Shown here: positions 13,810 to 19,602 of the stretch, piece after piece
Position numbering within the stretch: the first letter of the stretch is position 1
Layout: each line of letters starts with the position of its first letter
NCBI GenBank assembly: GCA_011051635.1
Contig: DRKV01000208.1
Coordinates: 1 to 19,602, forward strand
Direction: 5' to 3'
Length of the DNA: 19,602 nucleotides
Origin: Chloroflexota bacterium
Lineage (GTDB): Bacteria > Chloroflexota > Anaerolineae > Anaerolineales > DRKV01
Notes under the pieces: generated by a model
What the model was told of the DNA's origin: nothing
What the model saw: the letters and a program-made list of their open reading frames with translations, nothing else
Database searches by the model: none
Translations under genes and position numbers: made by a program

Positions 13810-14826
13810 ATGACCCGTTACATCATCCGTAGAATCCTGGGCTTCATTCCGGTTTTGTTTGCCATCGCGCTGTTCACCTTCGTGCTGATGCGCGCCATAC
13901 CCGGGGGGCCGTTTGATTTTGCCGGTGACAAAAGTCTCCCCCCCCAGGTGGTGGCGAACATCGAGGCCAAATATCATCTGGACTGGCCTCTCTGGAAGCA
14001 ATTTTTGTCTTATCTGATTGGCGACGATTTGCTGGGAGAAGAGGGTACCTCGCGGGGCGTTATCCGCGGGGATCTGGGGCCCTCTCTGCGCTACCGCTCC
14101 CAATCTGTGAACGACATCATCGCTACCACTTTCCCCACCTCGGCGCAACTGGGCTTCATGTCCCTGATGCTGGCTATTTTGATTGGTATTCCCGCAGGTA
14201 CGATTGCGGCTCTCAATCAAAACACCTGGCTAGATTACGTCAGTACCTTCGGGGCGGTGATTTTCCTCTCGATACCCAACCTGGTGCTGGCGCCCATCCT
14301 GATTTGGATTTTCTCTCTCAAATTGGGCTGGCTGCCGGTGGCCGGGTGGGGAGCCAAGCCGCCTTATTTGTTGGGCTTCCTGCCTCAGCCCTCCCAGTGG
14401 AACTGGAACTACTTCTCCCACGCCATCATGCCGGTCTTCTCCCTGGGGACGGCCTCGGCAGCGGGAATTGCCCGCCTGACGCGGGCCAGTTTGTTGCAGG
14501 TTATTCGAGAGGACTACATCCGCACGGCGCGCGCCAAAGGCCTGGCTGAACGCACCGTTATCGTGGTGCATGCCCTCAAAAACAGCCTCATCCCCGTAGT
14601 GACCATCCTCGGCCCTGCCTTCGCCGGACTGGTCACCGGTACTTTCATTGTTGAGCAAATCTTCGGCATCAACGGGATGGGCAAGCACTTTGTGCAGAGC
14701 GTGGGTAATCGTGATTATCAGGTCATTACCGGTGTAACCCTGGTCTATGGCGTCATCCTGGTGATTGCCAACCTGCTGGTAGACATTACGTATGCGTGGC
14801 TCGACCCGCGCATCCGCTACGATTAG
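13810..14826 (+). CDS. oppB: Oligopeptide/dipeptide-type ABC importer permease subunit B
   Basis: A 338-residue inner-membrane permease of the binding-protein-dependent transport family, one half of the translocation channel. It has the family N-terminus (MTRYIIRRILGFIPVLFAI, then FVLMRAIPGGPFD), a periplasm-facing segment up to about residue 98, and five further hydrophobic segments. The cytoplasmic EAA-type loop that docks on the ATPases reads REDYIRTARAKGLAERTVIV near residues 235-255, followed by HALKNSLIPVVTILG. The C-terminus is typical (DITYAWLDPRIRYD). The start at 13810 has GAGGAAGAG about seven bases upstream. It is preceded by a 181-bp gap containing a hairpin and a repeat tract rather than a recognisable promoter. 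The partner permease begins 11 bases after its stop. Confidence 0.93.
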   Translation: MTRYIIRRILGFIPVLFAIALFTFVLMRAIPGGPFDFAGDKSLPPQVVANIEAKYHLDWPLWKQFLSYLIGDDLLGEEGTSRGVIRGDLGPSLRYRSQSVNDIIATTFPTSAQLGFMSLMLAILIGIPAGTIAALNQNTWLDYVSTFGAVIFLSIPNLVLAPILIWIFSLKLGWLPVAGWGAKPPYLLGFLPQPSQWNWNYFSHAIMPVFSLGTASAAGIARLTRASLLQVIREDYIRTARAKGLAERTVIVVHALKNSLIPVVTILGPAFAGLVTGTFIVEQIFGINGMGKHFVQSVGNRDYQVITGVTLVYGVILVIANLLVDITYAWLDPRIRYD

Positions 14827-14837
14827 GAGAAGAGAGC

Positions 14838-15842
14838 ATGGCTGTTGCTGAACTTCCTCAAGAGCAAACCCTGGTACGCAAACAACGCAGCCTGTGGGAA
14901 GAGTCCTTCATCCGGCTGATACGCAACAAGGTCGCCGTTGTCAGTCTGTTGTTCGTCTTTGTGCTGGCTTTTGTAGCCGCCTTTGCCAATTATGTAGCCC
15001 CTTACGATTATGCCGAACAGGACTTGATGGCGAACAACTCCGTTCCCAAGTGGATGTTGGTCATCTTGCCCGCCAATGCCGAGAACTACGTGCGTATCAC
15101 GGACAAATACCCGCTCGGCGCCGACCACCTGGGCCGCGACATTCTCAGCCGCGTCATCTATGGGGCGCGCGTCTCGCTCAGTTTCGCCGTGGTTGCCTCC
15201 ATGGTTAGCCTCATCATCGGCACCTTGTACGGCACTATCTCCGGCTATGTCGGCGGGCGCGCCGATGACGTTATGATGCGTATCGTGGACTTCCTGTACG
15301 CTTTCCCTTTTCTCGTAGTCGTCATTTTGCTCCAAACCTACTTCAAAGCGCTGGGGCGTGCCAGCGGGATGACCGGTTTCGGCGCAAAATTGCTCGAAAT
15401 CAACGATTCCATGGGCGGCATGTTGTTTCTCTTCATCGCCATCGGCCTCATCAACTGGATTGGGATGGCGCGTATCGCTCGCGGCCAGGTACTCTCTTAC
15501 AAGCGCAAGGAGTTCGTCGAAGCGGCTCATGCCGTTGGTGCCAGCAACTCCCGCATCATCATCAAGCACTTGCTGCCCAACATCATCGGCCCGCTGGTGG
15601 TGGCAGAGACCCTCGCCATTCCCGGCTACATCTTCACCGAGGCCTTCCTCAGTTTCATCGGCCTAGGCGTCAATCCCCCGACCCCCAGTTGGGGTATCAT
15701 GATTTCCGAGGCCGTGCCTGCGCTGCGGAGTTACCCCAATCAGGTGCTGGTGCCTGCGGTCTTCCTCTCGCTCACCACCCTGGCCTTCAACTTCCTGGGC
15801 GACGGCCTGCGCGATGCCCTCGACCCGCGCATGAAGCAGTAG
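14838..15842 (+). CDS. oppC: Oligopeptide/dipeptide-type ABC importer permease subunit C
   Basis: A 334-residue inner-membrane permease, the second half of the channel. A hydrophilic N-terminal tail with SLWEESFIRLIRNKVAVVSL leads into the first membrane segment, as usual for subunit C. The signature ADHLGRDILSRVIYGARVSLSF follows in two parts near residues 95-115. The EAA-type loop KEFVEAAHAVGASNSRIIIK sits near 221-240, then HLLPNIIGPLVVAE. The C-terminal NFLGDGLRDALDPRMKQ is diagnostic for this subunit family. The frame is open further upstream, but the ATG at 14838 is chosen because AGGAGA (14825-14830) lies seven bases before it. A stretch with ALGRASGMTGFGAKLLEIND between membrane segments is somewhat longer than in the shortest homologues. 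The operon most likely ends here, at the hairpin beginning at 15874. Confidence 0.93.
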   Translation: MAVAELPQEQTLVRKQRSLWEESFIRLIRNKVAVVSLLFVFVLAFVAAFANYVAPYDYAEQDLMANNSVPKWMLVILPANAENYVRITDKYPLGADHLGRDILSRVIYGARVSLSFAVVASMVSLIIGTLYGTISGYVGGRADDVMMRIVDFLYAFPFLVVVILLQTYFKALGRASGMTGFGAKLLEINDSMGGMLFLFIAIGLINWIGMARIARGQVLSYKRKEFVEAAHAVGASNSRIIIKHLLPNIIGPLVVAETLAIPGYIFTEAFLSFIGLGVNPPTPSWGIMISEAVPALRSYPNQVLVPAVFLSLTTLAFNFLGDGLRDALDPRMKQ

Positions 15843-15873
15843 CCTCTCTGCCTCCCATTTTGCCAATCTTTCG

Positions 15874-15922
15874 GGCACCCGGCCAGACCTGCAAAGGCTG
15901 CCGGGTGTCTTTGTCTGTCTCT
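15874..15922 (+). terminator. Probable terminator of the importer operon
   Basis: GGCACCCGGC (15874-15883) pairs with GCCGGGTGTC (15900-15909; one G-U pair) around a 16-nt loop. It is followed by a T-rich run (TTTGTCTGTCTCTT). The run is broken, so read-through is possible. The next gene starts immediately after, at 15924, which makes the hairpin its only visible upstream element. Confidence 0.55.
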
Positions 15923-15923
15923 T

Positions 15924-17669
15924 ATGAAACGATACTCCTGGCTGTTGTCTCTCTTCTTCGCATTTTCTGTCTTCCTTGCCGCCTGTACCCTGGACCAGGA
16001 GGCGCGCGGCAAGAAGGCCTCTCCTGATTGGAGCCGCGCCCTGCCTCTGGAGGGAATGCCCGTTGGCGGAATGGACCTCGGCCTGGACGAGGGGCACTTG
16101 CACGTTGTCTGGCCGGAACGGGAAGGGAACGAGACCCGGGTGCGCTACACCCGCCTGGATTTTCCCGCCGAAGTGAGGGATACCCGCCTTTTGGATGTGG
16201 GGGAGGAAGTGCCGCGCTATTTGCGGCTGCTCCCGTTAAGCGGAGGGCGTTACGTCCTTTTATGGGCCTCCCGTCTCCCCGGAACCGGCCCCTGGGGGCT
16301 GCGCGCTCTCCTTCTGGATTCCGGCGGGCAACCTCAAGGGAGTGTGTCCCCGTTGCTATCTCCTGAAAGGGAGGTAGCCCGTTTTGATGCTGTTGCCCTC
16401 CCCGATGGCGAAGTTTTTCTCGTCTGGTCTCAAAATGTCCCCGGCGGGGTGTTCGCGGCGCGCTGGAATCCGATGACGGGCGTTTTGTCTCCCCCTGAGC
16501 GCCTGGCTGCGGAGGGAGAAGCGCCCGCTGTGCAGGTGGGCCGGGACGGGAGGCTGCATCTCGCCTGGCGGAGCGGACAGGATATCTGGTACGCGGCACT
16601 GACTGCTGATGACGCCTCGGTGGAACCCCCTGTGGTTGTCGCCCGCACGCCCGCTGGCACGGGGACCTCGGTTTCTCCGGTGGTGATAGGCCTGAGTCAG
16701 GGGAGGGTCTATCTGTTTTGGGCGGTGCTCAACCGCTCCGGCATGGAAGCGGGCACAGGATACACCGCCTACGTCTCTTTTCTCTGTGGCGAGGCGCAAC
16801 GGGGAGTCCCGCAACGCATTCTCATCGCTGCTGCCGAAGAGCCGCCCTATCAGCCTGTGGATGTGTGGACGGGAATCACCGTGCTTGCTCCGCCCGTCCC
16901 CCAGGCAGCCGGCAGCGATTTTATCCTCTCCCCCGCCGTCCCCCGCGGGGAACAGGACGTGATGCTCCTGGCGTTGTCCGTCCGGCAGGCTTACCGCCTG
17001 GATGCGCACCAGCAAATTGCCCTGGGCGTATTGCGCGATGGCGCTTTCGAAGGCTACGCCTTCGTGACGCGCTCGCAGCAACTTTCCGACGAGCCGCACA
17101 TCGCCCTAGATGCCGGAGGATACACCCATCTCTTGTGGCGGGAGGGCGCTTTTGGGCAGCGGGTCTTTTACGCCACCAACGAGCCTGAGGCGCGCGCAGA
17201 ACTGGATGCTCTCACCTCAGCCGATTTCCTCAACGCCCTGCTGGAGGGCGGCCTGGAGAGTTTGACGAGCATGTTGCTCCTGCCCATCATCGGGTTTGGC
17301 TGGCTGCTGCCCGGCCTGGCGTTGCTGGGGGTGTGGAAACTGGTGCGTGATGATGAGAGCATTCATGGGTGGGCTTCCCGTTTCGTGTTGGCGGTTGCGC
17401 TGGGGGTGTACCAAGCCGTAAAATGGATTTCCCTGCCCTCCATGGTGGTGTATGTACCCTTTTCCGCCTGGCTGGATGTGCCTCCTGCATGGCATACACC
17501 TTTGCAGATTGGTGTCCCCGTTTTCACTTTGCTGGCGGGCATCGTAGTTGCCAGCCGGGTCGCCCGGCGCCAGAACCCTTCCACGGTGTTGTTCTACCTG
17601 GTCGTCGGGTTGGTGGATGCCCTGCTCACACTGTCCGTGTATGGCGTCATTCTGCTGGGGGCGTATTGA
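15924..17669 (+). CDS. Unrecognised lipoprotein with propeller-like ectodomain and C-terminal membrane bundle
   Basis: A 581-residue protein I cannot assign to a named family. The signal peptide ends in FLAAC (Cys21), giving a lipid anchor. Residues about 40-420 contain spaced repeats of the type LHVVWPE, YVLLWASR, VFLVWSQN, LHLAWRSG, VYLFWAVL and THLLWREG. That is the strand-W pattern of sialidase-like or exo-alpha propeller repeats, without recognisable catalytic residues. Four hydrophobic segments follow at about 450-472, 486-505, 528-548 and 555-581. The chain is therefore anchored at both ends with the propeller outside. No SD is visible before the ATG at 15924, but the signal peptide fixes the start. 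It lies between the importer operon and an ECF sigma factor, so a sensory role for the ectodomain is possible but unproven. Confidence 0.8.
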   Translation: MKRYSWLLSLFFAFSVFLAACTLDQEARGKKASPDWSRALPLEGMPVGGMDLGLDEGHLHVVWPEREGNETRVRYTRLDFPAEVRDTRLLDVGEEVPRYLRLLPLSGGRYVLLWASRLPGTGPWGLRALLLDSGGQPQGSVSPLLSPEREVARFDAVALPDGEVFLVWSQNVPGGVFAARWNPMTGVLSPPERLAAEGEAPAVQVGRDGRLHLAWRSGQDIWYAALTADDASVEPPVVVARTPAGTGTSVSPVVIGLSQGRVYLFWAVLNRSGMEAGTGYTAYVSFLCGEAQRGVPQRILIAAAEEPPYQPVDVWTGITVLAPPVPQAAGSDFILSPAVPRGEQDVMLLALSVRQAYRLDAHQQIALGVLRDGAFEGYAFVTRSQQLSDEPHIALDAGGYTHLLWREGAFGQRVFYATNEPEARAELDALTSADFLNALLEGGLESLTSMLLLPIIGFGWLLPGLALLGVWKLVRDDESIHGWASRFVLAVALGVYQAVKWISLPSMVVYVPFSAWLDVPPAWHTPLQIGVPVFTLLAGIVVASRVARRQNPSTVLFYLVVGLVDALLTLSVYGVILLGAY

Positions 17670-17699
17670 TGGAAACATTTTGCATCCGTCCGGATACGG

Positions 17700-17705
17700 T
17701 ATAAT
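17700..17705 (+). promoter_or_regulatory. Predicted -10 element for the ECF sigma gene
   Basis: TATAAT at 17700-17705 within GGTATAATCATAG is a perfect -10 hexamer. The -35 is weak (TTTTGC at 17678-17683, 16-bp spacing). The predicted start near 17712 leaves about 68 nt before the sigma gene. It shows no typical ECF-type AAC/CGT signature, so autoregulation by the sigma factor is not supported. Confidence 0.5.
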
Positions 17706-17779
17706 CATAGCCACGCTCGTTTTATGAACCTTCCCGCGCGCGGCGGAGTACATATTTAACGATTATCCGTGGTGACGAT

Positions 17780-18364
17780 GTGACAAATCTACCCGACAGA
17801 GAACTGATTCTTGCCCTGCAGAGCGGCGACCTGGAGGCATTGGGGATTCTTTACGACCGCCACCGTAACCTGGTGTACCGCACTGCCCTCGGTATCACTG
17901 GCGACGATGAGGCGGCTGCCGACCTGCTGCAGGATGTCTTTCTTCGCTTGTATCGTTTTGCCCATCGCATAGACGCGCGGCGTCCCCTGGAACCCTGGCT
18001 CTACCGCATGACGGCCAATTTGGCCTATTCGTGGCTCAAGCGCCGCAAACGCTGGCTGCGGCCTTTGGAAGACCTGGCGGATTGGTTTTCCGGTCTCTCC
18101 AAAGGACGCTCTCTGCAGCAACGCGTAGAGCGAGATGCAGAGGCAGAGCGGGTTCAACAGGCGATTCTTAAATTGCCTTCCCAGCAGCGCGGCGTGGTAG
18201 TCATGTACTACATCAATGACCTGTCTTTGCAGGAAATCGCCGATGTTTTGGACATTCCTGTCGGTACGGTGAAATCCCGCTTGCATTACGGACGCCAAGC
18301 CTTGCGGAGGCATTTGGGGCTGGACGAGGAAATGGTAGGTGAGACGCGATATGAATTCACTTAA
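17780..18364 (+). CDS. ECF-type RNA polymerase sigma factor
   Basis: A 194-residue alternative sigma factor of the sigma-70 family, extracytoplasmic-function type. Region 2 spans about 26-92, with ADLLQDVFLRLYRF for core binding and PLEPWLYRMTANLAYSWLKR for -10 recognition. Region 4 spans about 125-178 and contains the helix-turn-helix LQEIADVLDIPVGTVKSRLHYGRQAL. Regions 1.1 and 3 are absent, as usual for this class. The start is a GTG at 17780; no upstream in-frame start was found and the SD is weak, so a slightly different start is possible. Its last 14 bases overlap the following small ORF, a layout commonly used for sigma/anti-sigma pairs. Its location after a doubly membrane-anchored lipoprotein suggests envelope or nutrient signalling, but its target promoters are unknown. 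Confidence 0.92.
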   Translation: MTNLPDRELILALQSGDLEALGILYDRHRNLVYRTALGITGDDEAAADLLQDVFLRLYRFAHRIDARRPLEPWLYRMTANLAYSWLKRRKRWLRPLEDLADWFSGLSKGRSLQQRVERDAEAERVQQAILKLPSQQRGVVVMYYINDLSLQEIADVLDIPVGTVKSRLHYGRQALRRHLGLDEEMVGETRYEFT

Positions 18365-18620
18365 ACGGGATGAACAAACTTTTGTGGACGGAGATTTGTC
18401 GCGCCTCCTGAAACGCTGGGCTGCCGAATCGCAACGGACGGCACTGCCGGAACGCCGCACGCTTTTGCAGCGCGCCGCAGCGTTGTTTGGCGAAAAGCGT
18501 TCTGGTCTGCGGGCAGCATGGCCTTTTTCGTTTGGATTGCCGAGTCCCGAATACCTCTGGGCTTCAACGCCTTATTTGATGATGACTTTTCAGACTGCTC
18601 GCTTGCGGTTGGTGATTTGA
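18351..18620 (+). CDS. Small hypothetical protein overlapping the ECF sigma gene
   Basis: An 89-residue ORF whose ATG lies 14 bases inside the end of the sigma gene, with AGGTGAG eight bases upstream. The first 60 residues are charged and helical (SRLLKRWAAESQRTALPERR, then TLLQRAAALFGEKRS). The remainder is aromatic-rich (WPFSFGLPSPEYLW). No membrane segment and no zinc-binding HxxxCxxC motif is present, so it is not a standard zf-HC2 anti-sigma factor. It may be an unusual cytoplasmic regulator of the sigma factor, or the stump of a longer anti-sigma protein that lost its membrane part. Another frame stays open from 18518 to 18742, so a frameshift near 18500 cannot be excluded. The function is unassigned. 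Confidence 0.6.
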   Translation: MNSLKRDEQTFVDGDLSRLLKRWAAESQRTALPERRTLLQRAAALFGEKRSGLRAAWPFSFGLPSPEYLWASTPYLMMTFQTARLRLVI

Positions 18621-18747
18621 TGAGACGCTTATTGGCATTGAAGGGGGAACTTTATGTGAACCCTGTCAGTGAACGACAAATATCGCGGTTTTCGTTAATA
18701 TTTGGGGTGGGCAAGCGTTGGGTAGCCGTAGGGGTTTCGTAGGTTTC
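18621..18747. other. Gap without recognised gene upstream of the second binding-protein promoter
   Basis: This is the first part of a 394-base gene-free stretch. No terminator with a clear stem and T-run was found after the 89-residue ORF. The sequence is AT-richer than its neighbours (for example TTTTCGTTAATATTT near 18692-18706), which would suit an upstream promoter element or regulator site. Nothing more specific is visible. Confidence 0.4.
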
Positions 18748-18776
18748 TTGACGAACCTGCGTTCTTGTGCTATATA
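18748..18776 (+). promoter_or_regulatory. Strong predicted promoter for the second solute-binding protein
   Basis: TTGACG (18748-18753) and TATATA (18771-18776) are separated by exactly 17 bp, the closest match to a consensus housekeeping promoter in the window. The predicted start near 18783 falls at the base of a hairpin and gives a leader of about 232 nt. Confidence 0.75.
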
Positions 18777-18781
18777 TGGTG

Positions 18782-19014
18782 GCAGTTTTGTCTCTGTGGC
18801 CTAAAACTGCATGGATAAAAACGAAGCAAGGAAATTCATCTTGAACTGCCAGAAGTCGTGTTCTACCGTCGGTCTGAAAGGAAAGCAGTAACACATGCTT
18901 TGCTGGAAGGAGGTGGTGCTTAGTTCTCATAAGCCTTGATGATATTTCCCCGGCAAGTGGCCGCTCTGGCGGCTTAAGTTCATTCCGTTTCCCTATTCAG
19001 GAGGAGAAATCCCA
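18782..19014 (+). promoter_or_regulatory. Second leader with 5' hairpin and extended upstream Shine-Dalgarno
   Basis: GCAGTTTT (18782-18789) pairs perfectly with AAAACTGC (18803-18810) at the predicted 5' end of the RNA. GGAAGGAGGTGGTG (18905-18918) is a strong SD lying about 95-110 nt before the real start. A heptapeptide ORF (MLSSHKP, 18916-18939) begins two bases after GGAGG. A GCCGC/GCGGC stem (18960-18973) follows, and then the gene's own SD, AGGAGGAG (about 18999-19006). The order of elements is the same as at 11554-11771. Confidence 0.6.
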
Positions 19015-19602
19015 ATGTCCAAGAAGTTGATGTATGTCCTCGGGCTGCTTATTATCGCCAGCATGGTGCTGGCGGCCTGCGCCCCTGCGGCGACTCCCGA
19101 AAAAATCGTCGAGACCGTCGTCGTGACGAAAGAGGTTCAGGGCGAGACCGTTATTGAGGTCGTAACCCCCACCCCTGAGCCGGTTGCCATGCCCGATACG
19201 CTGGTTATCTGCATGGGGCAGGAACCTGAGACCCTGTATCCCTATGGCGGTTCCATGCTGGCCATGAGCAGCGTCCTCGAAGCCGTTTTTGACGGCCCCA
19301 TCGACGCCCGCTCTTTTGACTATCAGCCCATTATCCTGGAGAAACTCCCCAGTCTGGCCGATGGTGATGCCGTTATCCAGCAGGTCACTGTCAAAGAAGG
19401 CGACAAGGTCGTGGATGCCAATGGTAGCCCCGCTGAACTGGCGGCTGGTGTCATGATTGTCCCCAGCGGTGCCGAAGACCCCATCGAATATGAGGGCGGC
19501 GAGGTCACCATGGACCAGATGGTCGTGACCTTCAAACTGCTCCCCGACCTGAAATGGTCCGATGGCGAACCCCTGACCGCGGCCGATTCGGTCTACTCCT
19601 TC
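19015..19602 (+). CDS. Second family-5 solute-binding lipoprotein (partial, runs off the window)
   Basis: The first 196 codons of an extracellular ABC-importer receptor; the frame is open to the window end. The signal peptide ends in MVLAAC (Cys22). A Val/Thr/Glu tether follows (EKIVETVVVTKEVQ, then VIEVVTPTPEP), matching the style of the first binding protein. The mature domain begins TLVICMGQEPETLYPYGG and includes VTFKLLPDLKWSDGEPLTAAD, the family-5 fingerprint also seen in oligopeptide and dipeptide receptors. The ATG at 19015 is preceded by AGGAGGAG with normal spacing. It is only loosely similar to the first receptor, so it probably serves a different ligand. Permease and ATPase genes for it would be expected beyond the window, or it may share the importer encoded upstream (inference). 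Confidence 0.9.
   Translation, partial: MSKKLMYVLGLLIIASMVLAACAPAATPEKIVETVVVTKEVQGETVIEVVTPTPEPVAMPDTLVICMGQEPETLYPYGGSMLAMSSVLEAVFDGPIDARSFDYQPIILEKLPSLADGDAVIQQVTVKEGDKVVDANGSPAELAAGVMIVPSGAEDPIEYEGGEVTMDQMVVTFKLLPDLKWSDGEPLTAADSVYSF

Noticed and set aside
9345..18657. Shared 12-mer GGAACTTTATGT in the leaders near 9348 and 18647
   Set aside because: Several chance 12-mer pairs are expected in 20 kb, and flanking sequence does not align.
18518..18742. 75-codon alternative frame after the sigma gene as a separate gene
   Set aside because: Overlaps the better-supported 89-residue ORF, lacks an SD and has no recognisable content; kept only as a hint of a possible frameshift.

Overview
The window looks like chromosomal DNA of a GC-rich (about 60%) member of the Chloroflexota, most likely class Anaerolineae. 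This is an inference. It rests on the family-5 solute-binding lipoproteins with long Val/Thr-rich tethers behind the lipid-modified Cys, the many lipobox proteins, the TATAAT-type promoters, and the degenerate GATTGG/GATGATG intergenic tracts, which I associate from memory with Anaerolineae genomes. No phage, IS, CRISPR, tRNA or rRNA was seen.

Layout. (1) 28-1668 (+) encodes a secreted lipoprotein with two peptidoglycan-binding domains and a propeller-like C-terminus. It converges on 1784-2719 (-), a polytopic membrane protein, across a pair of related terminator hairpins. (2) 5052-2806 (-) is a xanthine-to-GMP unit: xpt makes XMP and guaA aminates it to GMP. (3) Divergent from xpt, 5266-9102 (+) is a tight cluster: maf, a lipoprotein class B penicillin-binding protein with an NTF2-like N-domain, and rsgA. 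(4) 9527-15842 (+) is a complete oligopeptide/dipeptide-type ABC importer in the order ATPase D, ATPase F, binding protein A, permease B, permease C, with an internal promoter in front of the binding protein. (5) 15924-17669 (+) is an unrecognised lipoprotein with a C-terminal membrane bundle. It is followed by an ECF sigma factor (17780-18364) whose end overlaps a small 89-residue ORF. (6) 19015 to the window end is the start of a second family-5 binding protein, probably the first gene of another importer.

The most unusual signal is non-coding. The two binding-protein genes, about 7 kb apart, have the same leader plan: a near-consensus promoter with 17-bp spacing, a hairpin at or very near the predicted 5' end, an exceptionally strong Shine-Dalgarno sequence 95-160 nt upstream of the real start, and then an ordinary ribosome binding site. 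The upstream SD of the first leader matches 13 consecutive nucleotides of the complement of the canonical 16S 3' end. No gene of normal size starts there, only an octapeptide ORF in leader 1 and a heptapeptide ORF in leader 2. This resembles the mRNA-stabilising 'STAB-SD' arrangement described in Bacillus, or a leader-peptide control element. Two intergenic sites (4373-4486 and 13684-13766) also share a G-rich arm / spacer / C-rich arm plan with a near-identical 18-nt stretch.

All functions are assigned by reading motifs; no database search was possible. Promoters and leaders are predictions from sequence.
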